From positions 1-63,219 of the forward strand of contig NZ_MUHH01000020.1 in the NCBI RefSeq assembly GCF_002217475.1: a DNA stretch of 63,219 nt, read 5' to 3'. How positions within the stretch are numbered: position 1 is the stretch's first letter; each line of letters opens with the position of its first letter. Under the pieces are notes generated by a model. That model searched no databases. It was not told the origin of the DNA and was given only the letters and a program-made list of their open reading frames with translations. Origin of the DNA: Flavobacterium tructae. Lineage in GTDB: Bacteria > Bacteroidota > Bacteroidia > Flavobacteriales > Flavobacteriaceae. This document shows positions 33,661 through 43,674 of this stretch, one piece after another. The position numbers and the translations under genes were made by a program.

Positions 33661-36432
33661 TTACATCACTAACTGTTTGTTTGAAGGTGCAAACTTAGTT
33701 AAATTGATTCCTTCAACTGCAGTGGTATATTCCTCTAGTGTTGGAGTTCTACCCAAGATTGTAGACAATACCACAACCGGTGTAGAAGAAAGTAAAGACT
33801 CTCCTTTTTTACCTTCAGTATCCTCTACAACTCTTCCCTGGAAAAGACGTGTAGAAGTTGCCATTACGGTATCTCCTTTTGCTGCTTTTTCCTGATTCCC
33901 CATACAAAGGTTACATCCCGGACGCTCTAAGTACAACATGTTTTCGTATTCTGTACGTGCTGCACCTTTTGGAGCGCTATCGTTAAACTCAAAACCAGAG
34001 TATTTTTGTAAAACTTCCCAGTCACCTTCTGCTTTCAATTCGTCTACGATATTGTAGGTAGGCGGAGCAACAACCAAAGGCGCTTTAAATTCAACTTTTC
34101 CTTTTTGTGCTTCTACGTTTTTCAACATTTGAGCAAGGATTTTCATATCGCCTTTGTGAACCATACAAGATCCGACAAATCCAAGATCAACTTTTTTCTC
34201 TCCTCCATAAAAAGATAACGGTCTGATCGTATCGTGAGTGTATCGTTTAGAAACATCAGCATTGTTTACGTCCGGATCGGCAATCATTGGTTCAGCAATC
34301 TGATCTAAATCAACTATAACTTCAGCATAATATTTAGCATTTGAATCTGGTGTTAAAGCTGGTTTCTCAGAAGTTCTCACTTCTTCAATTCTCTTATTCG
34401 CTTTATTGATCAATCCCTGAAGAACGTGTTTGTCATTATCCATTCCTTTGTCGATCATAATCTGGATTCTGCCTTTAGCAATCTCCAATGATTCGATCAA
34501 AGTATCATCCTCAGAAATACAGATAGAAGCTTTTGCTTTCATCTCTGCAGTCCAGTCTGTAAATGTAAATGCCTGATCTGCATTTAACGTACCGATATGA
34601 ACCTCAATAATTCTACCCTGGAATACGTTCTCCCCGCCAAACTGATGCAACATCTGAGCTTGTGTAGCGTGAACCACATCACGGAAATCCATATATCCTT
34701 TCATATCTCCTTTGAAAGTTACTTTTACAGATTCTGGGATTGGCATAGAAGCCTCTCCTGTCGCTAATGCAAGAGCAACAGTTCCTGAATCCGCACCAAA
34801 AGCAACCCCTTTTGACATTCTCGTATGAGAGTCACCACCAATAATAATAGCCCACTCATCAATAGTGATATCGTTTAATACTTTGTGGATTACGTCTGTC
34901 ATTGAATGGTAAACACCTTTCGGGTCACGAGCTGTGATTAAACCGAAATCATTCATAAACTTCATCAACTTAGGAATATTTGCCTGCGCTTTTTTATCCC
35001 AAACTGAAGCAGTGTGACATCCTGACTGATAAGCACCATCAACGATTGGTGAAATTACAGTTGCCGCCATAGATTCTAACTCCTGAGCTGTCATAAGACC
35101 AGTCGTATCCTGAGAACCTACGATATTTACTTCAACACGAACATCAGAACCAGCGTGTAATACTTTTCCAGGTGTCGAACCTACAGCATTTCTGTTAAAG
35201 ATTTTTTCTACTGCTGTAAGACCTTGTCCGTCATGAGAAATTTCTTTTGAAGGAGCAAATACAACCGGAGCTGTAACCCCTAAAGTTTTTGCTGCGAATG
35301 TTTGAAGTTTTTTACCAAATACGATAGCATATGAACCACCTGCTTTGATAAATTCCATTTTTTGAGGAGTAAATGCTTTAGAAATATCAATCAGTTCCTG
35401 ATCTCCATTGTAAAGTTTTCTCTCTTTAATATTAATTGTTAAAACAGTTCCTGTAGCTACAGAATAAGTTTGCTCTAAAATTGGTTCGTCATTTTCATTA
35501 CGCACAACATTACCTGCTGCATCTACCTTTTTAACCCAGTTTTTAAGGTCAAGACCAATACCACCGGTAACATCAACTGTAGTTAAGAAAATTGGAGAGA
35601 TACCATTTGTACCTCCAACAATTGGAGCAATATTTACGAATGGAATGTATGGACTTGATTGTTTTCCTGTCCAAAGTGCTACGTTATTCACACCTGACAT
35701 TCTTGAAGAACCAACTCCCATTGTTCCTTTTTCAGCAATTAACATTATGCTTTTATCAGGATGTTGTGCCTGTAAAGCTTTAATTTCCTGCTGTGCTTGT
35801 GGTGTAATCATACACTGTCCGTGAAGTTCACGATCTGAACGCGAATGCGCCTGATTACCCGGAGAAAGTAAATCTGTTGAGATATCTCCTTCACCGGCGA
35901 TAAAAGTAACTACTTTAATTTCGTCAGCTACTTCCGGAAGTTTTGTAAAGAATTCTGCTTGTGCATAACTTTCCAGAATTTCTTTCGCAACCTCATTATT
36001 ATTTTTGAATGCCTCTACTAAACGATCTGTATCTGCTTCGTAAAGGAAAACCTGTGTTTTAAGAACTTTTGCTGCATCTTTTGCAATGGCAACATCATTA
36101 CCCAAAGCTAAATCAAGCAGCACCTTGATAGAAGGACCACCTTTCATGTGAGATAATAATTCAAACGCAAAAGCAGGAGTAATTTCACTTACTACAGCTT
36201 CTCCAAGAATAATCTCTTTTAAAAACTCAGCTTTTTCACCTGCGGCACTTGTAGTACCCGGCAAAGTATTATAAATAAAAAATTTAAGAGAATCTTCTCT
36301 ATACGGATTGTTAACATCCTTAATCTGTGAAATGATTTCGCTTGCTAATTCTGCACCATCGATTGGCTTTGGATGAAGACCTTGGCCTTTTCTTTCCTCG
36401 ATTTCTTTAATGTAATCTTGATAAGTATTCAT
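33661..36432 (-). CDS. acnB: Bifunctional aconitate hydratase 2 / 2-methylisocitrate dehydratase (AcnB)
   Basis: 923 residues with the AcnB domain order: an N-terminal HEAT-like domain, a swivel domain and the catalytic Fe-S domain. Iron-sulfur ligands are in LGFVGSCMVHKGDM and ERPGCNLCMGN. It can act in the TCA cycle and, in relatives, dehydrates 2-methylcitrate pathway intermediates. It begins MNTYQDYIKEIEERK at 36432 and has its own terminator. The presence of both families side by side is noted below. Confidence 0.95.
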   Translation of the reverse strand: MNTYQDYIKEIEERKGQGLHPKPIDGAELASEIISQIKDVNNPYREDSLKFFIYNTLPGTTSAAGEKAEFLKEIILGEAVVSEITPAFAFELLSHMKGGPSIKVLLDLALGNDVAIAKDAAKVLKTQVFLYEADTDRLVEAFKNNNEVAKEILESYAQAEFFTKLPEVADEIKVVTFIAGEGDISTDLLSPGNQAHSRSDRELHGQCMITPQAQQEIKALQAQHPDKSIMLIAEKGTMGVGSSRMSGVNNVALWTGKQSSPYIPFVNIAPIVGGTNGISPIFLTTVDVTGGIGLDLKNWVKKVDAAGNVVRNENDEPILEQTYSVATGTVLTINIKERKLYNGDQELIDISKAFTPQKMEFIKAGGSYAIVFGKKLQTFAAKTLGVTAPVVFAPSKEISHDGQGLTAVEKIFNRNAVGSTPGKVLHAGSDVRVEVNIVGSQDTTGLMTAQELESMAATVISPIVDGAYQSGCHTASVWDKKAQANIPKLMKFMNDFGLITARDPKGVYHSMTDVIHKVLNDITIDEWAIIIGGDSHTRMSKGVAFGADSGTVALALATGEASMPIPESVKVTFKGDMKGYMDFRDVVHATQAQMLHQFGGENVFQGRIIEVHIGTLNADQAFTFTDWTAEMKAKASICISEDDTLIESLEIAKGRIQIMIDKGMDNDKHVLQGLINKANKRIEEVRTSEKPALTPDSNAKYYAEVIVDLDQIAEPMIADPDVNNADVSKRYTHDTIRPLSFYGGEKKVDLGFVGSCMVHKGDMKILAQMLKNVEAQKGKVEFKAPLVVAPPTYNIVDELKAEGDWEVLQKYSGFEFNDSAPKGAARTEYENMLYLERPGCNLCMGNQEKAAKGDTVMATSTRLFQGRVVEDTEGKKGESLLSSTPVVVLSTILGRTPTLEEYTTAVEGINLTKFAPSNKQLVM

Positions 36433-36875
36433 AATATTATAGAAGTCTTTTTATTTTTTGTTTGCAAATTTAGCTATTAAAGCCGAGAATTAAAAAAAAT
36501 ATAACAGAACTCGCCTTTTCAAACATTATTATTGCTAAAAAACAATTTTCATTACTTATTTTTGCCAAAATTTCAATTTTATATTAAAAAAATGAATTAT
36601 TGCCATTTTAAAATCCTTTCTTTAGCAAAGTCGAAATTTAACAGTATAAATGAAGTGAGATTTTACCCCAACTTTAACGAAGAACCTTTCTAAATAAGCG
36701 ATTATAACGTTATAGTAACCGATTTGTCTTCTCCAATCTGCCTCTTTCAAAATCAAAAAATCATTAAGAATATTTAAAGAAATCTTTAAGTCAAAAAAAC
36801 GAAACAAAAAGTTTATTTTTCAATTATTATTATAACTTTGTAATTCAAAGTTCTTTTAATTAAAAAACACTTTCC
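36433..36875. promoter_or_regulatory. 443-bp divergent spacer between acnB and the XrtN operon
   Basis: The spacer is very AT-rich with no gene. TAACTTTG at 36833-36840 matches TAnnTTTG and lies 35 nt ahead of the VIT-protein ATG. The acnB promoter must also be here but was not recognised. Confidence 0.45.
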
Positions 36876-39374
36876 ATGAGTACAACCAAAATAAACTCTT
36901 TTTTAAATGATCAAATTGGAGTAAAAATCAGCCTTATTATTACGCTATTCAGCACAACGATGCTGGCACTTTCTTTATTGGGAAGTAAATCAGATTACGA
37001 AAGCTTTGAAATGCTTTCTGTACTCAACATCATTATTCTGCTCCCGTACGGTGCGATCCTTACTTACAACTTATTAAGAAACAAAAAGAACTACCTTCAT
37101 TTACTTCCTTTCTTATTTCTCAATTGGTTTATCGGATGTTTCTCTACCAATGTTTATGTAAATGTTTTCGAAAATTTACCCCTTTGGGTATATTGCACAA
37201 CGTTTCTGTTTTGCTTTTCAAACTTTGTAATTTACAATCGCGAAATAACAAATCGCAACATTAACTTTATCTCTTATTTCATCAACGGCTGTTCTTATCT
37301 CTTAATCTTATACTATGTTGTATTCCTGATACCAATAAGCATGTTTTCTATTATAGGAATTCTTGCCTTAGGACTAGGTTTTTATGGATTAGTGCCCGGA
37401 ATTGTACTTATAATCCACACTTACATCCTGTCTAAAGTTCTTTTTGAACAAAAAAACAACACCTATGCATTCTTCTCAGGCATCGGAATCATTTTAACCA
37501 GCCTTATTACGTTTACTTTTTTGTTAAATATTGAAAGTCAAAAAATAAACCAATATGGCATTACCAAAACATTTGAAGAAAATAACGATTTACCCACTTA
37601 CATTAAAGTTTCTCAGAATCTTAAACCTAATTTTTTGAATGAAATTCTGCTAAAGAAAAACATTGTATACATTGCATCGGAAGACTTCTTTCAACTAGAT
37701 GGTTTTGGCAGATTCAATAGCAATGTTCAGTATCACGAAAGAAAGACTCACAATCCTTTTTTAAATATCGCTTATCATTTTGCAGAAAACATCAATTTAA
37801 GTGATGATGATAAAATCAATATTCTGAAATCTAATTTTGATAAAAGACTTGAATCCGAAGAGCAATTATGGAGCGGACGAGATCTTATTACCAAAAACAT
37901 TAAGGAAGATGTAAAAATTTATCCAAATGACAGGCTCGCTTATACCGAGATTACAATGGATGTGGTCTGCGAAGAAGAAAGCAGAGGTCAAAAAGAAGCT
38001 ATTTATTCCTTCCAGTTGCCTGAAGGCTCTGTTGCAACTTCTTTGTCATTGTGGGTTAATGGAATAGAAAGAAAAGGTGTTTTGACTACCAAAGAAAAAG
38101 CAAAAGAAGCGTACAATCAGGTTGTGGGTATTGAGGCAAGAGACCCTTCATTGATGCAATGGAAAGAAGGAAACAGAGTTACAGTTCGCGTATTTCCAAT
38201 TACAAGCGAATTACCCCGAACTTTTAAATGTGGCTTTACAACACCTTTAAAAGTTGCAGACGATAAACTGATCTATCAAAGTTTGAGCATAAAAGGTCCA
38301 AACATCAATAATGCTGCGACTATTTCGAGATTTCAGGTTAAAGGAAATACTGAATTTAAGACTTCAAAAGATTTTGACTTTGCGGATAATTACCACATAA
38401 ATGAATCTAAAGGTCTGGACAAATGGGAAGCAGAATTTCCTTTAAGCAAAAAACCTTCCAACAGTGCCTTTGTATGGAAAAACAAAAGTTATGAAGTAAA
38501 ACCGCTTATTAAAGAAAGGATTGCTTTTACACCAAGCGAAATTATTCTTGATCTTAACAACAACTGGAAAATAGAAGAACTTGAATCGATACTCAATCTC
38601 TCGAAAAACAAATATTTTGTACTTAAAAATAATGCAAAACAAGAAATCAATGCCTCTAATTACGAAAATATCTGGAACCAATTTGATGAATTGAATTATT
38701 CCCTTCTGCCACTTTTTGATTTACAGGAAAATACTTTGATTATCACAAAATGCGGTACATTTTCTTCCAACTTCGAAGAATTAGAATCTTCAAAATATTT
38801 AGAAAAAATAAGAAAAGGAACAAAAGACAAAGGTTTAAAAGTTATCAATATCTCGAACGAAATAAATCCGTTTTGGCAAACCGCAAAGGAACAGAAATAT
38901 GTAAATTTTATACAAACAAATCTTAATACTTGTACGGACCTTATCAGCAAAAAGCATTTCATAAAATTTCAAACTAATAAAAACAGTATTAATTTAGAAA
39001 CTGCCGGAATCTCAATCCATGAAAATTCAGCAATTCAGCAAACAGCTCATACCGGTTCAAATCATTTATACAGAATGTTCTGTTTTGGAAAAGTTTTAAA
39101 CGATCAGGTCGAAATTCAGGCTGACACTTTAAAACAAAACAAATATGTTGACCTGGCAAAAGATGCCAATATTGTAACTCCAATTTCTTCTTTAATCGTA
39201 CTGGAGACTGATGAAGATTACGAAAACAACGGGATTGAGAAAAACGTTAATACCTTAGGAAATGCCTCTATCAACAATGACGGAGCTGTACCTGAACCGC
39301 ACGAATGGGCACTATTATTCATCGTTTCATCGGCCATTTTATTCTATTACAGAAAGCAAAAATTAACGAATTAA
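36876..39374 (+). CDS. XrtN system VIT domain protein with PEP-type C-terminal sorting signal
   Basis: An 832-residue membrane protein. About seven transmembrane helices fill residues 15-225, and an extracytoplasmic part contains a VIT (vault/inter-alpha-trypsin) domain at about 340-455 (DRLAYTEITMDVVCEEE, KEKAKEAYNQVVG, GNRVTVRVFPI). The last 30 residues form a tripartite sorting tail: PEP at 806-808, hydrophobic WALLFIVSSAILFYY, then basic RKQK. The stop overlaps the exosortase start by one base (TAATG). The tail and pairing identify it as the dedicated substrate of exosortase N. VIT domains in other systems bind partners; the function here is unknown. Confidence 0.9.
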   Translation: MSTTKINSFLNDQIGVKISLIITLFSTTMLALSLLGSKSDYESFEMLSVLNIIILLPYGAILTYNLLRNKKNYLHLLPFLFLNWFIGCFSTNVYVNVFENLPLWVYCTTFLFCFSNFVIYNREITNRNINFISYFINGCSYLLILYYVVFLIPISMFSIIGILALGLGFYGLVPGIVLIIHTYILSKVLFEQKNNTYAFFSGIGIILTSLITFTFLLNIESQKINQYGITKTFEENNDLPTYIKVSQNLKPNFLNEILLKKNIVYIASEDFFQLDGFGRFNSNVQYHERKTHNPFLNIAYHFAENINLSDDDKINILKSNFDKRLESEEQLWSGRDLITKNIKEDVKIYPNDRLAYTEITMDVVCEEESRGQKEAIYSFQLPEGSVATSLSLWVNGIERKGVLTTKEKAKEAYNQVVGIEARDPSLMQWKEGNRVTVRVFPITSELPRTFKCGFTTPLKVADDKLIYQSLSIKGPNINNAATISRFQVKGNTEFKTSKDFDFADNYHINESKGLDKWEAEFPLSKKPSNSAFVWKNKSYEVKPLIKERIAFTPSEIILDLNNNWKIEELESILNLSKNKYFVLKNNAKQEINASNYENIWNQFDELNYSLLPLFDLQENTLIITKCGTFSSNFEELESSKYLEKIRKGTKDKGLKVINISNEINPFWQTAKEQKYVNFIQTNLNTCTDLISKKHFIKFQTNKNSINLETAGISIHENSAIQQTAHTGSNHLYRMFCFGKVLNDQVEIQADTLKQNKYVDLAKDANIVTPISSLIVLETDEDYENNGIEKNVNTLGNASINNDGAVPEPHEWALLFIVSSAILFYYRKQKLTN

Positions 39375-40609
39375 TGAAGGATTTAATTCTACATAAAAAA
39401 CCAATACTTGCTGTTTTTGCAATCTTATTGCTTTTTGCAATAAACAGCAAGATATTGGTTTTAAATCTAAACAATGATTTCCTTGGAATTCTGGGTTCTC
39501 TTTGTCTTTTTATCGTTGGCGGGAGAAAAACAAATTTCAGAATTAATTATTTTTTAATTCTAAGCATTCTATTGTTAGAATTCATCAGCTGGCGTTTAAA
39601 CACAAAATCGGTTCATTTTCTTTCTATACTATTATTTCTGTGTTTGGTTTTCCATTATTTCACCGGGAAATTTTCCTTTATTGCTTTCATTTGCCTTGTT
39701 TTATTTTCGACACTTTTTAGCGCTTTTTTTGCACACTTAACCTCAGAAATAAAACAAAGTCTTTGTTATATCGTTTATCTGACACTAAAGAATTTTATAC
39801 CTATAAATAAAATCGAAGGCGTCAATTTTTACATCAATAATGCTAAAATTACCATCGACACTGCCTGCATGGGATTATCTATGTTTAAGACAGGATTGTT
39901 GTTTGGCGCCATTTTAATGACTCTGGAAGAAAGAAGACTCAAACAATATTACGGCGTTTTTCAGATACTCTCTTTCTGCTTACTTATAATAGCACTCAAT
40001 ATTACCTCTAATTATTTTAGAATCGTAACCTTAATTTTTTTCAATTGTACTCAGGAAAACTTTTTGCATCACGCCATTGGTTTAATCTGTTTTACCGTTT
40101 ATCAAATTATACCGATGCTGCTAATTATTAAGTATATAAAACCAAAAATCGAAACCAATGATTCAAACAAAATCAAACCTAAAATCCTTATTGTATTTGC
40201 ATCATTTACAGCCCTTTTAGCAACCAGTATAAAAATCAAAAATGAAACAGAAACTAATTTTCATCAGGAAGTTAGTTCTGAGTATCATACAAAAAAAGGC
40301 TCTTGGGTAAACAAGGAGGTTTTTAAAATTGAAACTCCTGAGAAATTGACTTATATAAAAACACCCTCTCATAATCCGATGGTTTGCTGGACAGGCTCCG
40401 GATACAAAATTATTGAATCTAAGAAAGTCCTGGCAAACAAAGAAGAAATATGGTTTAATAAAATGGAGAAAGACAGTCAAAATTATACATCGTATTGGTG
40501 GTACGAATCTAATGGCAAAAAATACAGCTCTCTTATTGAAGTTTTACTTATAAAATTGATTTATGGCCAACCTATTTTTTTAATAAACGAAACCTCAAAA
40601 TCAAACTAA
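39374..40609 (+). CDS. xrtN: Exosortase N with fused EpsI-like C-terminal domain
   Basis: 411 residues, starting at the ATG that overlaps the VIT gene stop (MKDLILHKKPIL); the longer frame from 39305 lies inside the upstream gene. Eight or so transmembrane helices carry the exosortase triad Cys165 (DTACMGLSMF), Arg216 (NYFRIV) and His232/233 (LHHAIG). The C-terminal soluble part (about 275-411) has HNPMVCWTGSGYKI, resembling the conserved Cys region of EpsI proteins usually encoded separately. It should cleave the PEP-type tail of the upstream protein at the inner membrane, perhaps coupling it to another molecule. Confidence 0.9.
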   Translation: MKDLILHKKPILAVFAILLLFAINSKILVLNLNNDFLGILGSLCLFIVGGRKTNFRINYFLILSILLLEFISWRLNTKSVHFLSILLFLCLVFHYFTGKFSFIAFICLVLFSTLFSAFFAHLTSEIKQSLCYIVYLTLKNFIPINKIEGVNFYINNAKITIDTACMGLSMFKTGLLFGAILMTLEERRLKQYYGVFQILSFCLLIIALNITSNYFRIVTLIFFNCTQENFLHHAIGLICFTVYQIIPMLLIIKYIKPKIETNDSNKIKPKILIVFASFTALLATSIKIKNETETNFHQEVSSEYHTKKGSWVNKEVFKIETPEKLTYIKTPSHNPMVCWTGSGYKIIESKKVLANKEEIWFNKMEKDSQNYTSYWWYESNGKKYSSLIEVLLIKLIYGQPIFLINETSKSN

Positions 40610-40614
40610 ATAAA

Positions 40615-40649
40615 AAACCCAAACTAGAAATCATTACTAGTTTGGGTTT
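40615..40649. terminator. Bidirectional terminator between xrtN and moxR
   Basis: AAACCCAAACTAG and CTAGTTTGGGTTT form a 13-bp stem around a nine-base loop, flanked by A and T tracts suitable for both convergent genes. Confidence 0.8.
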
Positions 40650-40670
40650 CTGCTTTTTTTATTGAATCTG

Positions 40671-41624
40671 TTACATCAGTTTTTTAATAATAACTTCTTC
40701 CGTTATTCCTTCGGCATCTGCTTTATAATTTTTAATAATTCTGTGTCTTAAAATTCCGGTTGCCACTGCTTTTACATCTTCAATATCCGGCGAGAATTTC
40801 CCATTGAAAGCGGCATGCGCTTTTGCTGCCAAAATTAAATTCTGTGAAGCCCTTGGTCCTGCTCCCCAATCTAAATAATTCTTAACAAAATCATTCGACA
40901 AAGCATTATCAGGGCGTGTTTTACTCACTAAAGTTACCGCATATTCGATTACATTATCGGCTACGGGAATTCTGCGAATCAAATGTTGAAAATCAATAAT
41001 TTCCTGCGCACTAAATAATGGGTTAATGACTGTCTTAGCATCAGAAGTCGTACGTTTCACGACCTGAACTTCTTCTTCGAAGGTTGGATATTCCAACTTT
41101 ATGGCAAACATAAAACGGTCTAACTGTGCTTCCGGTAACGGATAGGTTCCTTCCTGCTCAATCGGGTTTTGAGTAGCTAATACAAAATAAGGTAAATCTA
41201 ACTTATAATTTTGCCCCGCAATGGTAACAGAACGCTCCTGCATGGCTTCCAGTAAAGCAGCTTGCGTTTTTGGCGGAGTTCTGTTGATCTCGTCAGCCAA
41301 AATGATATTGGAAAAAATAGGTCCTTTAATGAATTTGAAATGTCTGTTTTCATCCAAAATCTCACTTCCTAAAATATCTGAAGGCATTAAATCCGGCGTA
41401 AACTGAATTCTTTTAAAATCTAAACCTAAAGCCTGAGACAAAGTATTAATCATTAAAGTTTTTGCCAAGCCCGGTACACCAATCAAAAGAGCATGACCAC
41501 CTGAAAATATACACAGTAAAATTTGGTCAACTACGGCATCCTGGCCAACAATAATTTTTGCTATTTCGTTTTTTAATTCGTTTCGTTTCTGAACTAAATT
41601 ATGAATTGCTGTTACGTCAGACAT
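40671..41624 (-). CDS. MoxR-family AAA+ ATPase
   Basis: A 317-residue chaperone-like ATPase with Walker A GVPGLAKT, Walker B IILADEINRTPPKTQAALLEAM and sensor sequence LATQNPIEQEGTYPLPEAQLDRFM. MoxR proteins assist maturation of metal or surface enzyme complexes. It is downstream of and co-oriented with a SurA-like chaperone, a pairing common in Bacteroidota. No DUF58/VWA partner genes are seen in the window. Confidence 0.95.
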   Translation of the reverse strand: MSDVTAIHNLVQKRNELKNEIAKIIVGQDAVVDQILLCIFSGGHALLIGVPGLAKTLMINTLSQALGLDFKRIQFTPDLMPSDILGSEILDENRHFKFIKGPIFSNIILADEINRTPPKTQAALLEAMQERSVTIAGQNYKLDLPYFVLATQNPIEQEGTYPLPEAQLDRFMFAIKLEYPTFEEEVQVVKRTTSDAKTVINPLFSAQEIIDFQHLIRRIPVADNVIEYAVTLVSKTRPDNALSNDFVKNYLDWGAGPRASQNLILAAKAHAAFNGKFSPDIEDVKAVATGILRHRIIKNYKADAEGITEEVIIKKLM

Positions 41625-41644
41625 TTAGATATGTTTTTTAAATT

Positions 41645-41686
41645 AAAAAGAGTTAGTATTATGAATTCATAAAACTAACTCTTTTT
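41645..41686 (-). terminator. Hairpin between surA-like gene and moxR
   Basis: AAAAAGAGTTAGT and ACTAACTCTTTTT are perfectly complementary around a 16-nt loop. On the minus strand the T tail fits a terminator for the upstream chaperone gene, allowing partial read-through into moxR. Confidence 0.7.
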
Positions 41687-41702
41687 CTTTATTTAATAAA
41701 AA

Positions 41703-43136
41703 TTATTTTTTTAACCAGTTGTAGACAAATTTACAATCTCTGTACTCTCCAAGAATTTTGATATAAGTATCTTTTATTTTAGTATCAAACCATTTTGAAA
41801 TTGTCGTGATCTGCTTTTCTTTCAATGCCAATTCTTTAATTTTGGTATAATCCTTAGCATAATCAGCCACATGTTGCTCAATTCTATTGGTAACTGTGAT
41901 TATCTTATATGTTTTTTTTCCTTTATCGTCTGTATTCAAAAGCGGTTGTGAAATTTCGTCGTCTTTCAAATTTGAAACCTGACCGTATAAAGTCGGATCC
42001 ATTTTAGTCAGTTCAAAACGGGTATCCTGAGTATTTGGATTTACCAATGTTCCTCCGTTTGCTCTTGTCTCTTTTTCATCAGATTCTGTTCTTGCAGCTT
42101 CTGCGAAAGTAATCTCTTTATTTATAATCTTATTTCTAACATTGGTGATTCTTTCTTTTGCTTCCTTCAATGCATTTTCAGAAACTGTTGGCGGAATCAA
42201 AATATGTCGTAATTCAATTTCCTGTCCCTTAATTTTTTCAACCATGATAATATGGTATCCGAAAGTAGTTTTAAAAGGTTCGGAAATCTCTCCCTGTGCT
42301 AAACTAAAAGCTACATCTTTAAATTCTTTCACAAAAGGAGTCTTTCGGGTCATTTTATAAAAACCTCCCGTTGGTGCAGATCCGGGATCTTGTGAATACA
42401 ATACTGCTTTTGTCGCAAAACTGGATCCCTCGAGAACATCTTTTCTTATTGCATTTAATCTGTCAATTACCTTCTGCTCGTCTTCTTTGGAAACCTTTGG
42501 TTCTACAACAATCTGTGCTACTTCCATCTCAGCTCCAAAAGTCGGTAATTCCTCTTTAGGAATCTTCTTAAAGAAGTTACGAACTTCCTCAGGAGTAATT
42601 TCTACAGCATCAACAATTTTCTTTGTCATTTCTGACGCTAATTTTTGTTCTTTTAAGATATCTGCAAAATAAGTTTTAAATTCCTCTACAGAATTCTTTT
42701 TATAATAAGCCACAACTTTATTAATATCACCTACTTGCTGCACCATATAATTCAATCGCTCGTCCATCATGCTTCTTACTTCGGCATCACTCACTACGAT
42801 ACTATCCTGAATTGCCTGATGTGCATAAAGTTTATCTTCTAAAAGCTTTCCTAACATCTGACATCTTGTAATATCTTTTGTAGATCCGCCCTGTGCTGAA
42901 ATTTCTAAAAATGCTTTATCAATATCTGAATCTAAAACAATATAATCTCCAACTGTAGCAATAATACCATCAACTTTCAACTTCTGTCCGGCAGTCATCG
43001 TAATGGCAGGTTTGCTGACTACTGTATCCTTAATAACTTCTTGTGCCGAAATAATTGAGTTGAAAAAAAATAAAAAACACATTGTCAACACGTATCGGAA
43101 ATCAATTGTTTTTAGCGCTAATTTTTTTAATAACAT
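41703..43136 (-). CDS. SurA-like periplasmic peptidyl-prolyl isomerase chaperone
   Basis: 477 residues with an N-terminal signal region (hydrophobic stretch ending NSIISAQ), a SurA N-domain (KVDGIIATVGDYIVLDSDIDKAF), and two parvulin (PpiC) domains at about 200-310 and 310-400. The domains are marked by EMEVAQIVVEPKVS, DPGSAPTGGFYKMTRK, FGYHIIMVEKIKGQEIELRHILIPP and ESDEKETRANGGTL. It should help fold outer-membrane proteins in the periplasm. It heads the small minus-strand unit with moxR. Confidence 0.92.
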   Translation of the reverse strand: MLLKKLALKTIDFRYVLTMCFLFFFNSIISAQEVIKDTVVSKPAITMTAGQKLKVDGIIATVGDYIVLDSDIDKAFLEISAQGGSTKDITRCQMLGKLLEDKLYAHQAIQDSIVVSDAEVRSMMDERLNYMVQQVGDINKVVAYYKKNSVEEFKTYFADILKEQKLASEMTKKIVDAVEITPEEVRNFFKKIPKEELPTFGAEMEVAQIVVEPKVSKEDEQKVIDRLNAIRKDVLEGSSFATKAVLYSQDPGSAPTGGFYKMTRKTPFVKEFKDVAFSLAQGEISEPFKTTFGYHIIMVEKIKGQEIELRHILIPPTVSENALKEAKERITNVRNKIINKEITFAEAARTESDEKETRANGGTLVNPNTQDTRFELTKMDPTLYGQVSNLKDDEISQPLLNTDDKGKKTYKIITVTNRIEQHVADYAKDYTKIKELALKEKQITTISKWFDTKIKDTYIKILGEYRDCKFVYNWLKK

Positions 43137-43674
43137 TATTTAAAATTTAATTTGAATGTAAAGATCCTGCTTTAGAATTTGTCATAAACTAAAATCATTT
43201 TAAAAATACCTCAGACGTATAATTCCTGAAATATTAAACAATTATGATCTAGTTCCTTTTGACTTATAACGAACAAAAATAACAATTCAATTACATAATA
43301 CAACTATCGGCTATACTATTAACAAAAAATTATAGAGATGTATCTCAATTTTCAAAGGAACTAACTTCTAAGTCTCGTTCAATGGTTCCGAAAAACCAGC
43401 GAAAATCATCCTTAAACTCTGAAAAAATGGGTTGTACAGCTATACTCTATTACATTCCAAGCTATTAAACTCCCCTACCCTAAAAAAAGTTATCAATACT
43501 ACAACGTTTTCGTTGGATAACTAATTTCCCGTAAAATCAAATGAAATCAAAAAACACATACTTTAGATATGTAATTGATAATTTAAAGAGGGATAAATTA
43601 CGAATAACAACTCTTTTTGCCTCTTAAAGCTATAATTACAAACTTTATTAACTTTTTTAACCAAACCGAAAATC
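43137..43674. other. 538-bp AT-rich spacer, nothing recognised
   Basis: The divergent spacer between the SurA-like chaperone and the alpha-amylase contains no credible gene, no clean TAnnTTTG promoter and no strong repeat. Promoters of both genes must lie here. Confidence 0.5.
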
